DNA from: Piscibacillus sp052246295
GTDB taxonomy: Bacteria > Bacillota > Bacilli > Bacillales > Alkalibacillaceae
Assembly: GCA_052246295.1 (NCBI GenBank)
Contig: JBQQCO010000011.1
Direction: 5' to 3' (one strand)
DNA length: 64,000 nt
Part shown: positions 41,698 through 49,660 of the stretch, piece by piece
Layout: every line of letters begins with the position of its first letter
Numbering within the stretch: the first letter of the stretch is position 1
Notes under the pieces: generated by a model
Database searches by the model: none
Told to the model about the DNA's origin: nothing
The model's input: only the letters and a program-made list of their open reading frames with translations
Made by a program: the position numbers and the translations under genes

Positions 41698-41820
41698 ATT
41701 TACAGAAAGTTAACGTAAAATTAAAGAAACTTGACTTTAAAATCCAAAAAGTTGACGATAATCTCGAAAAATTTGACGTAATTCTTAAAAAAGTTAACGA
41801 TAAACACAAAATACTTGCCG
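41697..41820 (-). repeat. Tandem array E: six 21-bp units, core AAAAAGTTGACGWT
   Basis: The hexamers GTTAAC, CTTGAC, GTTGAC, TTTGAC, GTTAAC and CTTGCC start at 41709, 41730, 41751, 41772, 41793 and 41814, exactly 21 bp apart. Each is preceded by an A run and followed by a variable segment. It lies between two convergent genes (ends at 41656 and 41837). Confidence 0.88.
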
Positions 41821-41836
41821 TATTTATAGGATTAAT

Positions 41837-42184
41837 TTACTCCTCAGAACCCTCATTACCTTGATCTTCATCATCTCCGTGGGTTTTCTTATGCTTTTTA
41901 TCCCACATAGGTACATATCCATTCGCCTCAAGCTTTTCAAAATGCTTCTCTAGATGACTAATGACCTTATCCCCTTTATCTTTGGAAATCACACCGTACT
42001 CCACGTACTTTTGAATAACCTGCTTCTCTTTTTCTAACACTTCTTTCTGAAGAGAGGCCATTTCCTCTTTTTGATCATCCGTTAATTCAACATTTTCAGT
42101 CGATTCAGGTTCAGCTGAAGCAACACCAAATAGGCCAATAGCTAATACCGTTACTGTGATAAGACTCAACCATAGTTTTTTCAT
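41837..42184 (-). CDS. DUF2680 (YckD-like) secreted protein
   Basis: A 115-residue exported protein with a signal peptide (residues 1-25, cleaved near ASA-EP) and a DUF2680 helical hairpin (LTDDQKEEMASLQKEVLEKEKQVIQKYVEYGVISKDKGDKVISHLEKHFE). It has a His/Asp/Glu-rich tail (DKKHKKTHGDDEDQGNEGSEE). YckD-type proteins are small secreted proteins of unknown role. Site AAAAAGGAG. It ends 17 bp from array E. Confidence 0.9.
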   Translation of the reverse strand: MKKLWLSLITVTVLAIGLFGVASAEPESTENVELTDDQKEEMASLQKEVLEKEKQVIQKYVEYGVISKDKGDKVISHLEKHFEKLEANGYVPMWDKKHKKTHGDDEDQGNEGSEE

Positions 42185-42263
42185 AATAACAATCTCCTTT
42201 TTAATAAATTTACATTTGTTAACATGTTCAACCCTAACTTATTTATCCATTACATTTTTGTAA

Positions 42264-42298
42264 CAAAAAAAAGCCGGGAAACGTGTCCCAGCTTTTAT
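42264..42298 (-). terminator. Rho-independent terminator of the Gln-rich protein gene
   Basis: Minus strand AAGCTGGGA / TCCCGGCTT hairpin followed by eight T. Confidence 0.88.
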
Positions 42299-42591
42299 TA
42301 ATGAATTTGCGGTTGTTGATTTTGCTTTTGTTGTTGACCTTGCTGAGCTTGTTGAGCTAATGCTCCCATTGGACTTTGCTGATTCTGCGTCTGTTTTTGC
42401 TGTGACTGTTGACCAGCTCCACCTTGTTGCTTTTGTCCCATTTGACCTTGCTGATTCATCATGTTTGTTAACATTGGTAAGAAGCTTTGCAACTGACCAC
42501 CACGCCCGGTCATCATGCTATATGCGGCAACGCCGATCCCAACAGATGCGATCATCGGTAGCCACTCCACATTCTTCATGCTCATTCGCAT
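42298..42591 (-). CDS. Gln-rich small protein with one membrane segment (YrzQ-like)
   Basis: A 97-residue protein: one hydrophobic segment (WLPMIASVGIGVAAYSMM, residues 9-26) followed by a Gln/Asn/Gly-rich low-complexity tail. The amino-terminal part resembles the YrzQ/DUF3918 type of small Bacillus proteins. The tail may mediate self-association. Site AAAGGGGTG. The role is unknown; spore association would be a guess. Confidence 0.75.
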   Translation of the reverse strand: MRMSMKNVEWLPMIASVGIGVAAYSMMTGRGGQLQSFLPMLTNMMNQQGQMGQKQQGGAGQQSQQKQTQNQQSPMGALAQQAQQGQQQKQNQQPQIH

Positions 42592-42671
42592 TCACTTACA
42601 CCCCTTTTCATATACATGGTCATTATTAGTTTGGTTCTAAAAGAGGTGAGTATGTTTAACAATTGCTTCCA

Positions 42672-43073
42672 CTAAACTAAAACTTTCAATTTCTCATAAA
42701 AACGTTTAAGTTCAGGGAGATAAGTATAATCAATATCATTAACAAGTTCATTGGCCAACTCATCATTATGGATGAAGATGGTTAAATTTTTACGATTTTG
42801 AGCCTTAAACCAGACACGTTCATTTTCAATTAAGCCGAGCTTGGCCATCTCTTTAATCGATTCTCGAGGTGTCTCACTAATAATTTCCTTAGCCTCCAAA
42901 TATGAATAGATAACTTTATTCGCATGCTCCATCGCCATCTCGAAAAAATGTATGTACCCTGCAATCTCTAGCTCACTATCTAACATTTCTTGACTATGCT
43001 CATTCAAACGGTTAAAAACTTTTTCATAGTTCTCAAAAAACTGTCTCCAACGTATTTCTTTACTGTCGTCCAT
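42672..43073 (-). CDS. Nucleotidyltransferase substrate-binding protein (HI0074-like HEPN fold), orphan
   Basis: A 133-residue four-helix protein matching the HI0074/TIGR01987 family: RWRQFFENYEKVFNRL, ELEIAGYIHFFEMAMEHANKVIYSYLE, ETPRESIKEMAKLGLI, VWFKAQNRKNLTIF. In other genomes it is encoded next to a minimal nucleotidyltransferase (MNT), and such pairs relate to MNT-HEPN toxin-antitoxin systems. No MNT gene is adjacent here. The HEPN RNase motif R-x4-6-H is not intact (RKNLTIFIH region only), so nuclease activity is doubtful. Site AAAAAGGAG. Confidence 0.82.
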   Translation of the reverse strand: MDDSKEIRWRQFFENYEKVFNRLNEHSQEMLDSELEIAGYIHFFEMAMEHANKVIYSYLEAKEIISETPRESIKEMAKLGLIENERVWFKAQNRKNLTIFIHNDELANELVNDIDYTYLPELKRFYEKLKVLV

Positions 43074-43189
43074 CGGAAAGCTCCTTTTTAATAATGTATA
43101 TTAAGCGTAAACTTTTTTAAATTTTTCTTCAACGCAGAACTTCCATTGATATAATAATGAATATATTTTATTAAAGTTGGAGGTGTATC

Positions 43190-44323
43190 ATGAAGTTAAT
43201 TTTTCAAACTCACGATTACTCAGTGACTTATGCTGGGGAGAAAATACAATTACTTCGAAAAGAATTTGCTCTATTGCAGCACTTATATAACCACCCTAAT
43301 CAAACGTTCACTAGAGATGATCTGTTAGATGCTGTATGGCTATTAGAAGCACCTAGTGACCGAACAGTGGATGATCATATTTATCGTTTAAGAAAAAAAT
43401 TAAAAGACTGGAACCACCTTCTGACGATTGAGACTGTTAAAGGTTATGGATATCAGCTTGTCAAACATCAAAAAGATATTCCTTTTCCGCTTGCACAAGA
43501 TGAAGAATTCAAACAACTGACTTCTCATTTATTTAGCAAATATCATTTATTTGGTCACGGAGAAGCGCTTAACACACTACTCAATCAAGAAGCTCTTGGT
43601 TTCGAGATTGACCAGCAAATGAAGACTTATATCTCATTTATGCGAGGAGATGTATGGGATTTCGTCAAAACTGATGATGTTCCTTTTTCTAATAAAGCTC
43701 TTTACCTTATACATATTTATATTTTCATTGCTAACGACAAAGATAAAGTGATCTCCTTATTTGAAGAAGCAAAACAAAAAAATATATTTTCTGAGCAAGA
43801 AACTCTAGAAGCTACTATCTTAACACCCGGTTTTTTATATATTTTAGGTGGAAAATTTGACCAAGCAAAAACACATTTAGAATATGCAGATTCAAACGTC
43901 ACTGATAAAAATCATGGTTTTTACCCATTCCTTCGACTAACCCACATCATGTATAACCTATGTATTGATAATGACGCCAAAGTTCAAAAGCAAATTACAT
44001 ATATGGAGAAATTTTTAAAAGAAAAGCCTTATCAGCGTGAATTGGGCTTATTCCACTTATTAAAAGGACTATTCCGCCTTAAACAAGGTAATGTTTTACA
44101 AGGAAGAAAAGACGTTGAAGAAGGATTTAGTATTACCCAACAAACAAGATTCAAATCGCACATCATGTTGTATATCAATGTGTGTTTATTTTATTTAGAA
44201 GGCTACATTCAAGAACCAGCGTTGGAAAAATCATTTCGTAAAGAAAGAGATTCGTTGGATCAAGAATATGATTTTAAACGGTTAGAAAAAGAAATCAATC
44301 AACAATTTCAAAAAAAATTATAA
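43190..44323 (+). CDS. Winged-helix (OmpR-type DNA-binding) regulator with TPR-like domain
   Basis: A 377-residue regulator. Residues 1-92 form an OmpR/PhoB-type winged helix (LRKEFALLQHLYNHPNQTFTRDDLLDAVW, RTVDDHIYRLRKKLK, ETVKGYGYQL). Residues 100-377 are all-helical, resembling tetratricopeptide repeats. There is no receiver domain, so it is not a response regulator; the layout recalls SARP/AfsR-like one-component activators. It lies 75 bp before an MFS exporter gene on the same strand and probably controls it. Site GGAGGTG. Confidence 0.87.
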   Translation: MKLIFQTHDYSVTYAGEKIQLLRKEFALLQHLYNHPNQTFTRDDLLDAVWLLEAPSDRTVDDHIYRLRKKLKDWNHLLTIETVKGYGYQLVKHQKDIPFPLAQDEEFKQLTSHLFSKYHLFGHGEALNTLLNQEALGFEIDQQMKTYISFMRGDVWDFVKTDDVPFSNKALYLIHIYIFIANDKDKVISLFEEAKQKNIFSEQETLEATILTPGFLYILGGKFDQAKTHLEYADSNVTDKNHGFYPFLRLTHIMYNLCIDNDAKVQKQITYMEKFLKEKPYQRELGLFHLLKGLFRLKQGNVLQGRKDVEEGFSITQQTRFKSHIMLYINVCLFYLEGYIQEPALEKSFRKERDSLDQEYDFKRLEKEINQQFQKKL

Positions 44324-44397
44324 AAAATGTGTGTCTGATATCCCTCTGACATTAATCTCTTAAAATTAAGTTAAATGAATAAAGTGAGGGAGTCCAT

Positions 44398-45657
44398 ATG
44401 CAAGGTTTATCTATTTGGAAAAATAAAACGTTTATTCGATTGTTTAGTTCATACTCAATATCGATGTTAGGCCGTTGGTTTGACATGGTGGCGATTATGA
44501 TTTTATTTAGCTATGTGTGGAGAACAGACCCGTTAATCATAGCACTAATCCCAGTAGCTTATGCTTTACCACAAGCCTTGTTTAGTCAGTTTGCTGGAAT
44601 ATTGGCTGACCGCTTTAATAAAGTCAAGCTAATGTTAACAGCAGATATATTTACAGCATTTCTTACGTTTGCTTTATTTTTAACACCTGGGCCATGGATT
44701 GCATTGACTATTTTGCTGATAAGAGCCACATTGACAGTTGTTCACTTCCCAGCAGAACAGTCATTGATTAAACACATCGTACATGAAAAATTAATCGTTA
44801 AAGCCGTAACCATGAATGGTACTGTCGACCAATTCACTAAAATTGTTGGTCCATTTTTAGGTGGCGCTTTAGCTACTGCCTTTTCACCACAACTTTGTAT
44901 ATTATTTAACGCGATCGCTTATGTTATTTCTGCTTTCATTCTTGTGACTTTATTGAAAAAAGATCCCACACAAGAACAAACAAATGAAGTGAAAAAAGAT
45001 AAAAAACCTTTTTGGGAGTCATGGCGAGAAGGCTGGTCTGCGTTGTTAAGTAGTCGGATATTGGTAGTAAGTATAGCTTTTTCATTAATTGGATTTACTG
45101 CTATTCAAATGGTTGATGTTCAGTTTTCTGTATTGTTACGTGAAATTGCACCTGATCGTCCAGAACTCGTCGGTTGGATTATGGGGTCATCAGGAGGAGG
45201 TGCACTAACAATTATGCTTATTCTAAATCGGTTTGAAGAATTAAGAGGATATGGTTGGATTTTAGGAAGTAGTGTCCTTCTCATAGGAGTTGGCTTTGGA
45301 GGGGCAGGTTTTCTAACTACAGGTATTTCAAGCATAATTATTATCGCATTAGGTTTTATTGCAGGCGTTGGCGTAGGATTATTTACAATTGGTTTAAACG
45401 TAATTTTACAACGTGAAACCAATATAGAAAATATCGGGCGAATATCAGGTATTTTCAGCTCTTTAACAAGTGTTATGATTCTAGTTGCTCCAATTATTGG
45501 TGGAGCATTGGTTAGCATCATTGGGGTTTCGAGCGTTTATCAATTTATAGGTGTCTCACTTACATTCATTGGCCTAATAGGCATCATATTCAGAAATCGT
45601 TTATGGCGTGAAATCTCAAATCAACACCAACCAACTCACTTTACAAAAACTGTTTAA
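44398..45657 (+). CDS. MFS efflux transporter
   Basis: A 419-residue carrier with 12 helices of the MFS_3/macrolide-efflux branch: WKNKTFIRLFSSYSISMLGRWFDMVA start and GILADRFNKVKLMLT loop motif. The substrate is unknown. It follows the OmpR-TPR regulator gene and precedes a DinB gene whose leader holds a strong hairpin. Site AGTGAGGGAG. Part of the MFS-rich segment from 44 to 50 kb. Confidence 0.92.
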   Translation: MQGLSIWKNKTFIRLFSSYSISMLGRWFDMVAIMILFSYVWRTDPLIIALIPVAYALPQALFSQFAGILADRFNKVKLMLTADIFTAFLTFALFLTPGPWIALTILLIRATLTVVHFPAEQSLIKHIVHEKLIVKAVTMNGTVDQFTKIVGPFLGGALATAFSPQLCILFNAIAYVISAFILVTLLKKDPTQEQTNEVKKDKKPFWESWREGWSALLSSRILVVSIAFSLIGFTAIQMVDVQFSVLLREIAPDRPELVGWIMGSSGGGALTIMLILNRFEELRGYGWILGSSVLLIGVGFGGAGFLTTGISSIIIIALGFIAGVGVGLFTIGLNVILQRETNIENIGRISGIFSSLTSVMILVAPIIGGALVSIIGVSSVYQFIGVSLTFIGLIGIIFRNRLWREISNQHQPTHFTKTV

Positions 45658-45675
45658 TGTTTGCAGGAACATTCA

Positions 45676-45712
45676 CCTCCTTGTCGAAATTTAACTATTA
45701 AAGACAAGGAGG
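45676..45712 (+). promoter_or_regulatory. Hairpin that hides the DinB ribosome binding site
   Basis: CCTCCTTGTC (45676-45685) is the perfect complement of GACAAGGAGG (45703-45712), with a 17-base loop. The right arm is the ribosome binding site of the gene at 45721. The structure could be the terminator of the MFS gene (tail CTTATTTT) as well as a translation switch. Confidence 0.6.
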
Positions 45713-45720
45713 CTTATTTT

Positions 45721-46182
45721 ATGAAAAAAAGACATGAAATTTTATTTAATCAACTTAAAACTTACAGAGAAGGATTATTATTTGATGTTAGTGACGTGAC
45801 AAATGAAGAAGCAAACATTGTTCCTCATGGTTTTAATAACAACATTCGTTGGAATTTAGGTCACGTTTACTTAGATCAATACATGTGGATTAAAGTGTTA
45901 ACGAAAGACGATTTATATCCCGACAGTCTTAACAAGTGGTTTGGTTTCGGAACAAACCCAAAAGATTTTGAGAACCATACACCTTCATTTAAAGAGCTCA
46001 AAGAACTTTTGGAAGAACAAACAAGTAAGATTGAAGCCCTCTATAGCCAACGTTTAGAAGAAGAGTTTCCTCCTACTGAGATGGGAATGTTCACGATTGA
46101 ACAAGTTCTAATTCGAACCATTTTCCATGAAGGTATGCACACACAAGCTATTAATGACTTAAAAAAGTGTATTCGCAAATAA
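45721..46182 (+). CDS. DinB family protein
   Basis: A 153-residue four-helix bundle of the DinB family. His in NLGHVYLDQ near residue 50 and HEGMHTQAI near residues 138-146 are the metal ligands. Likely a thiol-dependent transferase or metal-binding protein of unknown substrate. ATG 45721 follows AAGGAGG; the longer reading from 45661 would include the hairpin. It lies between two MFS genes, so it may modify a compound that those carriers export, but that is speculation. Confidence 0.88.
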   Translation: MKKRHEILFNQLKTYREGLLFDVSDVTNEEANIVPHGFNNNIRWNLGHVYLDQYMWIKVLTKDDLYPDSLNKWFGFGTNPKDFENHTPSFKELKELLEEQTSKIEALYSQRLEEEFPPTEMGMFTIEQVLIRTIFHEGMHTQAINDLKKCIRK

Positions 46183-46211
46183 CGTCGTATTAATCGACAT
46201 TGGAAGTGCTT

Positions 46212-47435
46212 ATGATGAATTCTTTAATGAAAAACCGTTCCTTTACGTCCATCTGGTTTGGAAACGGGATCTCGGAGCTAGGGGGACAGTTCGGGACGTT
46301 TTGTATGTCCATCTTAGTCTACCGACTGACAGGATCCACGCTAGCTTTAGGTAGCATGTGGATATTATATTATTTATCGTCATTAACCTTACAACTCATT
46401 ATAGGACCTTATATTGACAGGTGGAGCCGGAAATGGATCATGGTTCTAACCCAATGGTCAAGAGGGCTTATTTTTATCTTGCCACTAGTTGCCTTATCGG
46501 TAGGACAACTTGAAGTATGGCACTTATATTTGGTTCAGTTCATCATTGGAATCATTACCCCTCTTTATGTACCTGCCAACCAAGCTATTACTCCAACTAT
46601 TGTATCTAAAGAGCAGCTCCAAACCGCTAACGGCTATTTAGAAAGCACTGTAAGAGTTATGACGGTTGTCGCCCCCATTACAGCCGGAATTGTCGTTCAA
46701 TACTTAAGCGTTGAAATTACACTAGCAATGGTTAGCACCTTGTTAATCTTAAGTGGATTTTTTATTTTGCGTGTTCAAGAAAAGCGAGGTCCACGGGATA
46801 TACGAAAACCGTGGATTCAAGAATTTGTAGAGGGTACTTCATACTTTTGCAAACAAAAAATCGTCCTATGGCTTAATATCTTCTTAGCGTTTGTTCAATT
46901 TGGAGTTGGCGTCACCATTGTCATTACCATTCCATACATTACGGATGTTCTTTCCGGAAGTGAGCTTCACTATGGTTTGTTTTTAGCTGGATTCCCTTTA
47001 GGGTATGTAATTGGTTCATTATTAATTGGCTTTATCAAATTAAATAGCAGAAGACTCATGATGCTTGGCGCCTTATTCATCGGTGGGTTAACCTTCATTG
47101 CTCTCGGTTTCAACCATAATAATTGGCTTGCGATTTTCACTAAAATTATTGGTGGAGTCATGATTGCGATTTTCGGCATACATAATATCACCTTATTACA
47201 ACAAGCCGTTCCCAACCGACTTATAGGAAAAGTAGTATCGGTACGTATGTTAATTGTTCGAGGTGCTGTCTTACTTGGGTTGTTTATAGGAGGAATTATG
47301 AGTGAATTGTATGGTATCAGACCAATGTACTTTATGATTGGGGGGATTATTTGTATAACGTCTTTCCTTGGTATTCTGCTTCCATATTTTAAATTTATAG
47401 ATGAAAAACCAATTGAAGAACGCATCGCTTCTTAA
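46212..47435 (+). CDS. MFS efflux transporter
   Basis: A 407-residue 12-helix carrier of the MFS_3 branch: MKNRSFTSIWFGNGISELGGQFGTFCMSILVYRLTGSTLALG start and GPYIDRWSRKWIMVLT loop motif. The substrate is unknown. Only 29 bp separate it from the DinB stop, so it is probably co-transcribed. The start is one of two adjacent ATGs at 46212/46215 (GGAAG 5-8 bp upstream); a TTG at 46200 is less likely. Confidence 0.91.
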   Translation: MMNSLMKNRSFTSIWFGNGISELGGQFGTFCMSILVYRLTGSTLALGSMWILYYLSSLTLQLIIGPYIDRWSRKWIMVLTQWSRGLIFILPLVALSVGQLEVWHLYLVQFIIGIITPLYVPANQAITPTIVSKEQLQTANGYLESTVRVMTVVAPITAGIVVQYLSVEITLAMVSTLLILSGFFILRVQEKRGPRDIRKPWIQEFVEGTSYFCKQKIVLWLNIFLAFVQFGVGVTIVITIPYITDVLSGSELHYGLFLAGFPLGYVIGSLLIGFIKLNSRRLMMLGALFIGGLTFIALGFNHNNWLAIFTKIIGGVMIAIFGIHNITLLQQAVPNRLIGKVVSVRMLIVRGAVLLGLFIGGIMSELYGIRPMYFMIGGIICITSFLGILLPYFKFIDEKPIEERIAS

Positions 47436-47494
47436 TGTTTAAATAAATCTAAGAGTGGCAATATATCTATAAAACCATTAAAGGAGGAATAGAT

Positions 47495-47824
47495 ATGAGC
47501 CACAAAAAATATGCTGATGTCATTAAAGTTTTACATGAATGTATGGAGGCGTGTAACCATTGTTACACAGCTTGTCTACAAGAGCCTGATTTAGAACACA
47601 TGATTGAATGCGTGAGGTTAGACCGAGAATGTGCGGATATCTGTTCAAATTTTGAACAAGCCTTAACGTTAGATACGAAATTCGTAAAAGAATACGCCCA
47701 ATTATGCGCAGCAGTATGCCGTGCATGTGGTGATGAATGTGCCAAACATGACCACGACCACTGCCAAAAATGCGCAGATGCTTGTCACAAATGTGCTGAA
47801 GAATGTGAAAAACTTATTGCCTAA
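47495..47824 (+). CDS. Cys-rich four-helix bundle copper-binding protein (YhjQ/DUF326-like)
   Basis: A 109-residue protein with 16 Cys placed on four helices in patterns such as CMEACNHCYTAC and CQKCADACHKCAEEC. This is the four-helix copper storage/binding family (YhjQ/DUF326, related to Csp) that can hold many Cu(I) ions inside the bundle. No signal peptide, so cytosolic, as in Csp3-type proteins. A copper-linked CueP lipoprotein lies 14 kb away. Site AAAGGAGG; a terminator follows. Confidence 0.93.
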   Translation: MSHKKYADVIKVLHECMEACNHCYTACLQEPDLEHMIECVRLDRECADICSNFEQALTLDTKFVKEYAQLCAAVCRACGDECAKHDHDHCQKCADACHKCAEECEKLIA

Positions 47825-47829
47825 ATTGT

Positions 47830-47866
47830 ACAAGCTCCAGCGGGAAAACCCACTGGAGCTTTTTTA
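47830..47866. terminator. Terminator after the Cys-rich protein gene
   Basis: AAGCTCCAGCGGG / CCCACTGGAGCTT stem followed by TTTTT; the convergent small gene ends in it. Confidence 0.88.
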
Positions 47867-48037
47867 ATCTTCCTTACCTTGTACTCGATCAATTGTTCCT
47901 TCATGATAACCATCAGAAACTTGCTCATGTGTTTCCGCTAGCCCTTGTTCTAATTGAGTATGACCTTCATAGTCAGATGGTTCATAATTTTTCTCCGCAA
48001 CCTTGTTCTCTTCTTGCTTCTTTTTCTTATGTGACAT
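47864..48037 (-). CDS. YozQ-like (DUF4025) small protein
   Basis: A 57-residue polar protein whose core YEGHTQLEQGLAETHEQVSDGYHEGTID matches the DUF4025/YozQ family of small sporulation-associated Bacillus proteins. The Lys-rich start MSHKKKKQEE is typical. GGAGG precedes the ATG at 48035-48037 at good spacing. The biochemical function is unknown. It is convergent with the Cys-rich protein gene. Confidence 0.85.
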   Translation of the reverse strand: MSHKKKKQEENKVAEKNYEPSDYEGHTQLEQGLAETHEQVSDGYHEGTIDRVQGKED

Positions 48038-48092
48038 ACTTAACCTCCATTCAACTTTTCTTTTAGTATGAACAGAAATTAAGAATTAACAC

Positions 48093-48230
48093 TTAAGCAG
48101 ACTTTTTCGTGTCATACTCTAAATGAGTTTCCCAATAATAAATTTGAGGTAATCTATAATAAATCCAGTATTCTTTAAGTACAGTTCCACCAACAAATGT
48201 GACCATTTGCCAATCAATATTCCTGAGCAT
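48093..48230 (-). CDS. 45-residue small protein of unknown function
   Basis: A short gene with a strong ribosome binding site AAGGAGAGGG 5 bp before the ATG at 48228-48230. The product is aromatic-rich (LKEYWIYYRLPQIYYWETHLEY). No membrane helix of normal length and no family recognised. It lies 55 bp before the YozQ-like gene on the same strand and may be co-transcribed. It is supported mainly by the ribosome binding site and the compact fit in the gap. Confidence 0.55.
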   Translation of the reverse strand: MLRNIDWQMVTFVGGTVLKEYWIYYRLPQIYYWETHLEYDTKKSA

Positions 48231-48283
48231 CGCACCCTCTCCTTTGTAAGAATTTATGTTGGAGAAAGGTTGTCCTATTCGTG

Positions 48284-49525
48284 TTAACTCATTCGGTATA
48301 TTGGCGAACGCATCGCGACTAATAAAATGAGTAAGTAGATGATTGAAGACACTAAAAAGATATTATGAACTTGAATAAACTCACCAAAAATACCAGCTAT
48401 CAAAAATCCAAGTGGAGCTGCAGACTTCATAAGCATAGACGAGGTCCCTGCTACTCTGCCTAATAAATGGTTTGGCGTCGATTCTTGTCTGAACGTTAAG
48501 TAGTGAATGTTAAAAAACGTTGTTTGAAGGCCTAACAAGAACATCCCTGCAGCTAACCAATACCACTCAGCCGATAAGAATAAGATAAACTGGCCAATGA
48601 ATGCAAAGTAGTAAGTCCATACGAACAATTTCCCTCTTGGAGCCCAATCCCGGCTTTTTTTAGCAATGAATGAAGCTAAAATACCTCCGACAGCACTAGC
48701 CGAAAAGATAAAACCGAGTTCACCTGCATTAATTTTAAATGAATCCAACGCATAAAAAATCAAGACGGCTCCTGCAAGAGAGGATGCAAAGTTGGACACT
48801 AAGACCATTAAGGTGGCAAGCCATAACTCTGTTGTTCCCACGAGTTGATTCCAACCCTCTTTTATATCTTGCCAAATCCCTTCTTTATCGAACTGACGTG
48901 TCTCACGTCTCTGATGAGGTACATTTACAAAACTCGTTAACAATAAAAGCATTAACATGCCGGCTAATGTGATCGTCAGTCCAAATGTATGGCTCATATA
49001 TAAAAGAATAAAGCCAGCGAATGCAGGGCCTATAATACTAATAAATGTACTCATGAACGACAAGGCAGAATTCGCCGTCGTTAACTGATCTTTCTGCATA
49101 ATTAATGGCAGGATTGTATGATAAGCATTACCAAATGCGTAACTACTTGAATAAAGGACAAACCCCAATAGATATAAATGCCATACATGCAATTGATTAC
49201 TAAATAGCAGCACCACAATACTTGCAATCATAAGTAATTGAATGGTCAGTGCGCTCATCATAAGCTTCTTTCGATTAAGTCGATCCACCATAACGCCAAC
49301 GATAATACCTAATAACACATTCGGTATAAACTGAATCGCTCGCATCGTGCTCATGGCTAATGTTGACTGCGTTAACTCATAAATAATGATTGGAATAGCT
49401 AACACAAACACGTGAAACGTTAAATTATTGATCGAGCTCCCCGTCCACAAAAACAAGAACTGAGTATTTTTCCAAATGGATTTAGGTCGATCTGATTCAA
49501 TTTCTGTTTTTACTACCTCACTCAT
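48284..49525 (-). CDS. MFS efflux transporter
   Basis: A 413-residue 12-helix carrier of the MFS_3 branch: SIWKNTQFLFLWTGSSINNLTFHVFVLAIPIIIYELTQSTLAMST start and VGVMVDRLNRKKLMM loop motif. It is transcribed divergently from an SgrR-like regulator 136 bp away, the usual arrangement of a regulator with its target exporter. The substrate is unknown. ATG 49523-49525 preferred; the longer TTG start at 49549 has no ribosome binding site. Confidence 0.91.
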   Translation of the reverse strand: MSEVVKTEIESDRPKSIWKNTQFLFLWTGSSINNLTFHVFVLAIPIIIYELTQSTLAMSTMRAIQFIPNVLLGIIVGVMVDRLNRKKLMMSALTIQLLMIASIVVLLFSNQLHVWHLYLLGFVLYSSSYAFGNAYHTILPLIMQKDQLTTANSALSFMSTFISIIGPAFAGFILLYMSHTFGLTITLAGMLMLLLLTSFVNVPHQRRETRQFDKEGIWQDIKEGWNQLVGTTELWLATLMVLVSNFASSLAGAVLIFYALDSFKINAGELGFIFSASAVGGILASFIAKKSRDWAPRGKLFVWTYYFAFIGQFILFLSAEWYWLAAGMFLLGLQTTFFNIHYLTFRQESTPNHLLGRVAGTSSMLMKSAAPLGFLIAGIFGEFIQVHNIFLVSSIIYLLILLVAMRSPIYRMS

Positions 49526-49660
49526 CCGTATTCCCACTTTCTTCTCCAAAAATTGTAGAAGTTTTCTAAATTCTATGTTACAAAGATAAAACAGGAATAA
49601 AAAGAACAGGAATTTAATTTTATTTATATCACCTTTTAATATGAGGGAGGCAAAAAGAGG

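Noticed and set aside
47523..47745. Open frames of 60-67 residues opposite the Cys-rich protein gene
   Set aside because: Antisense shadows of a clearly conserved gene, with no ribosome binding site.
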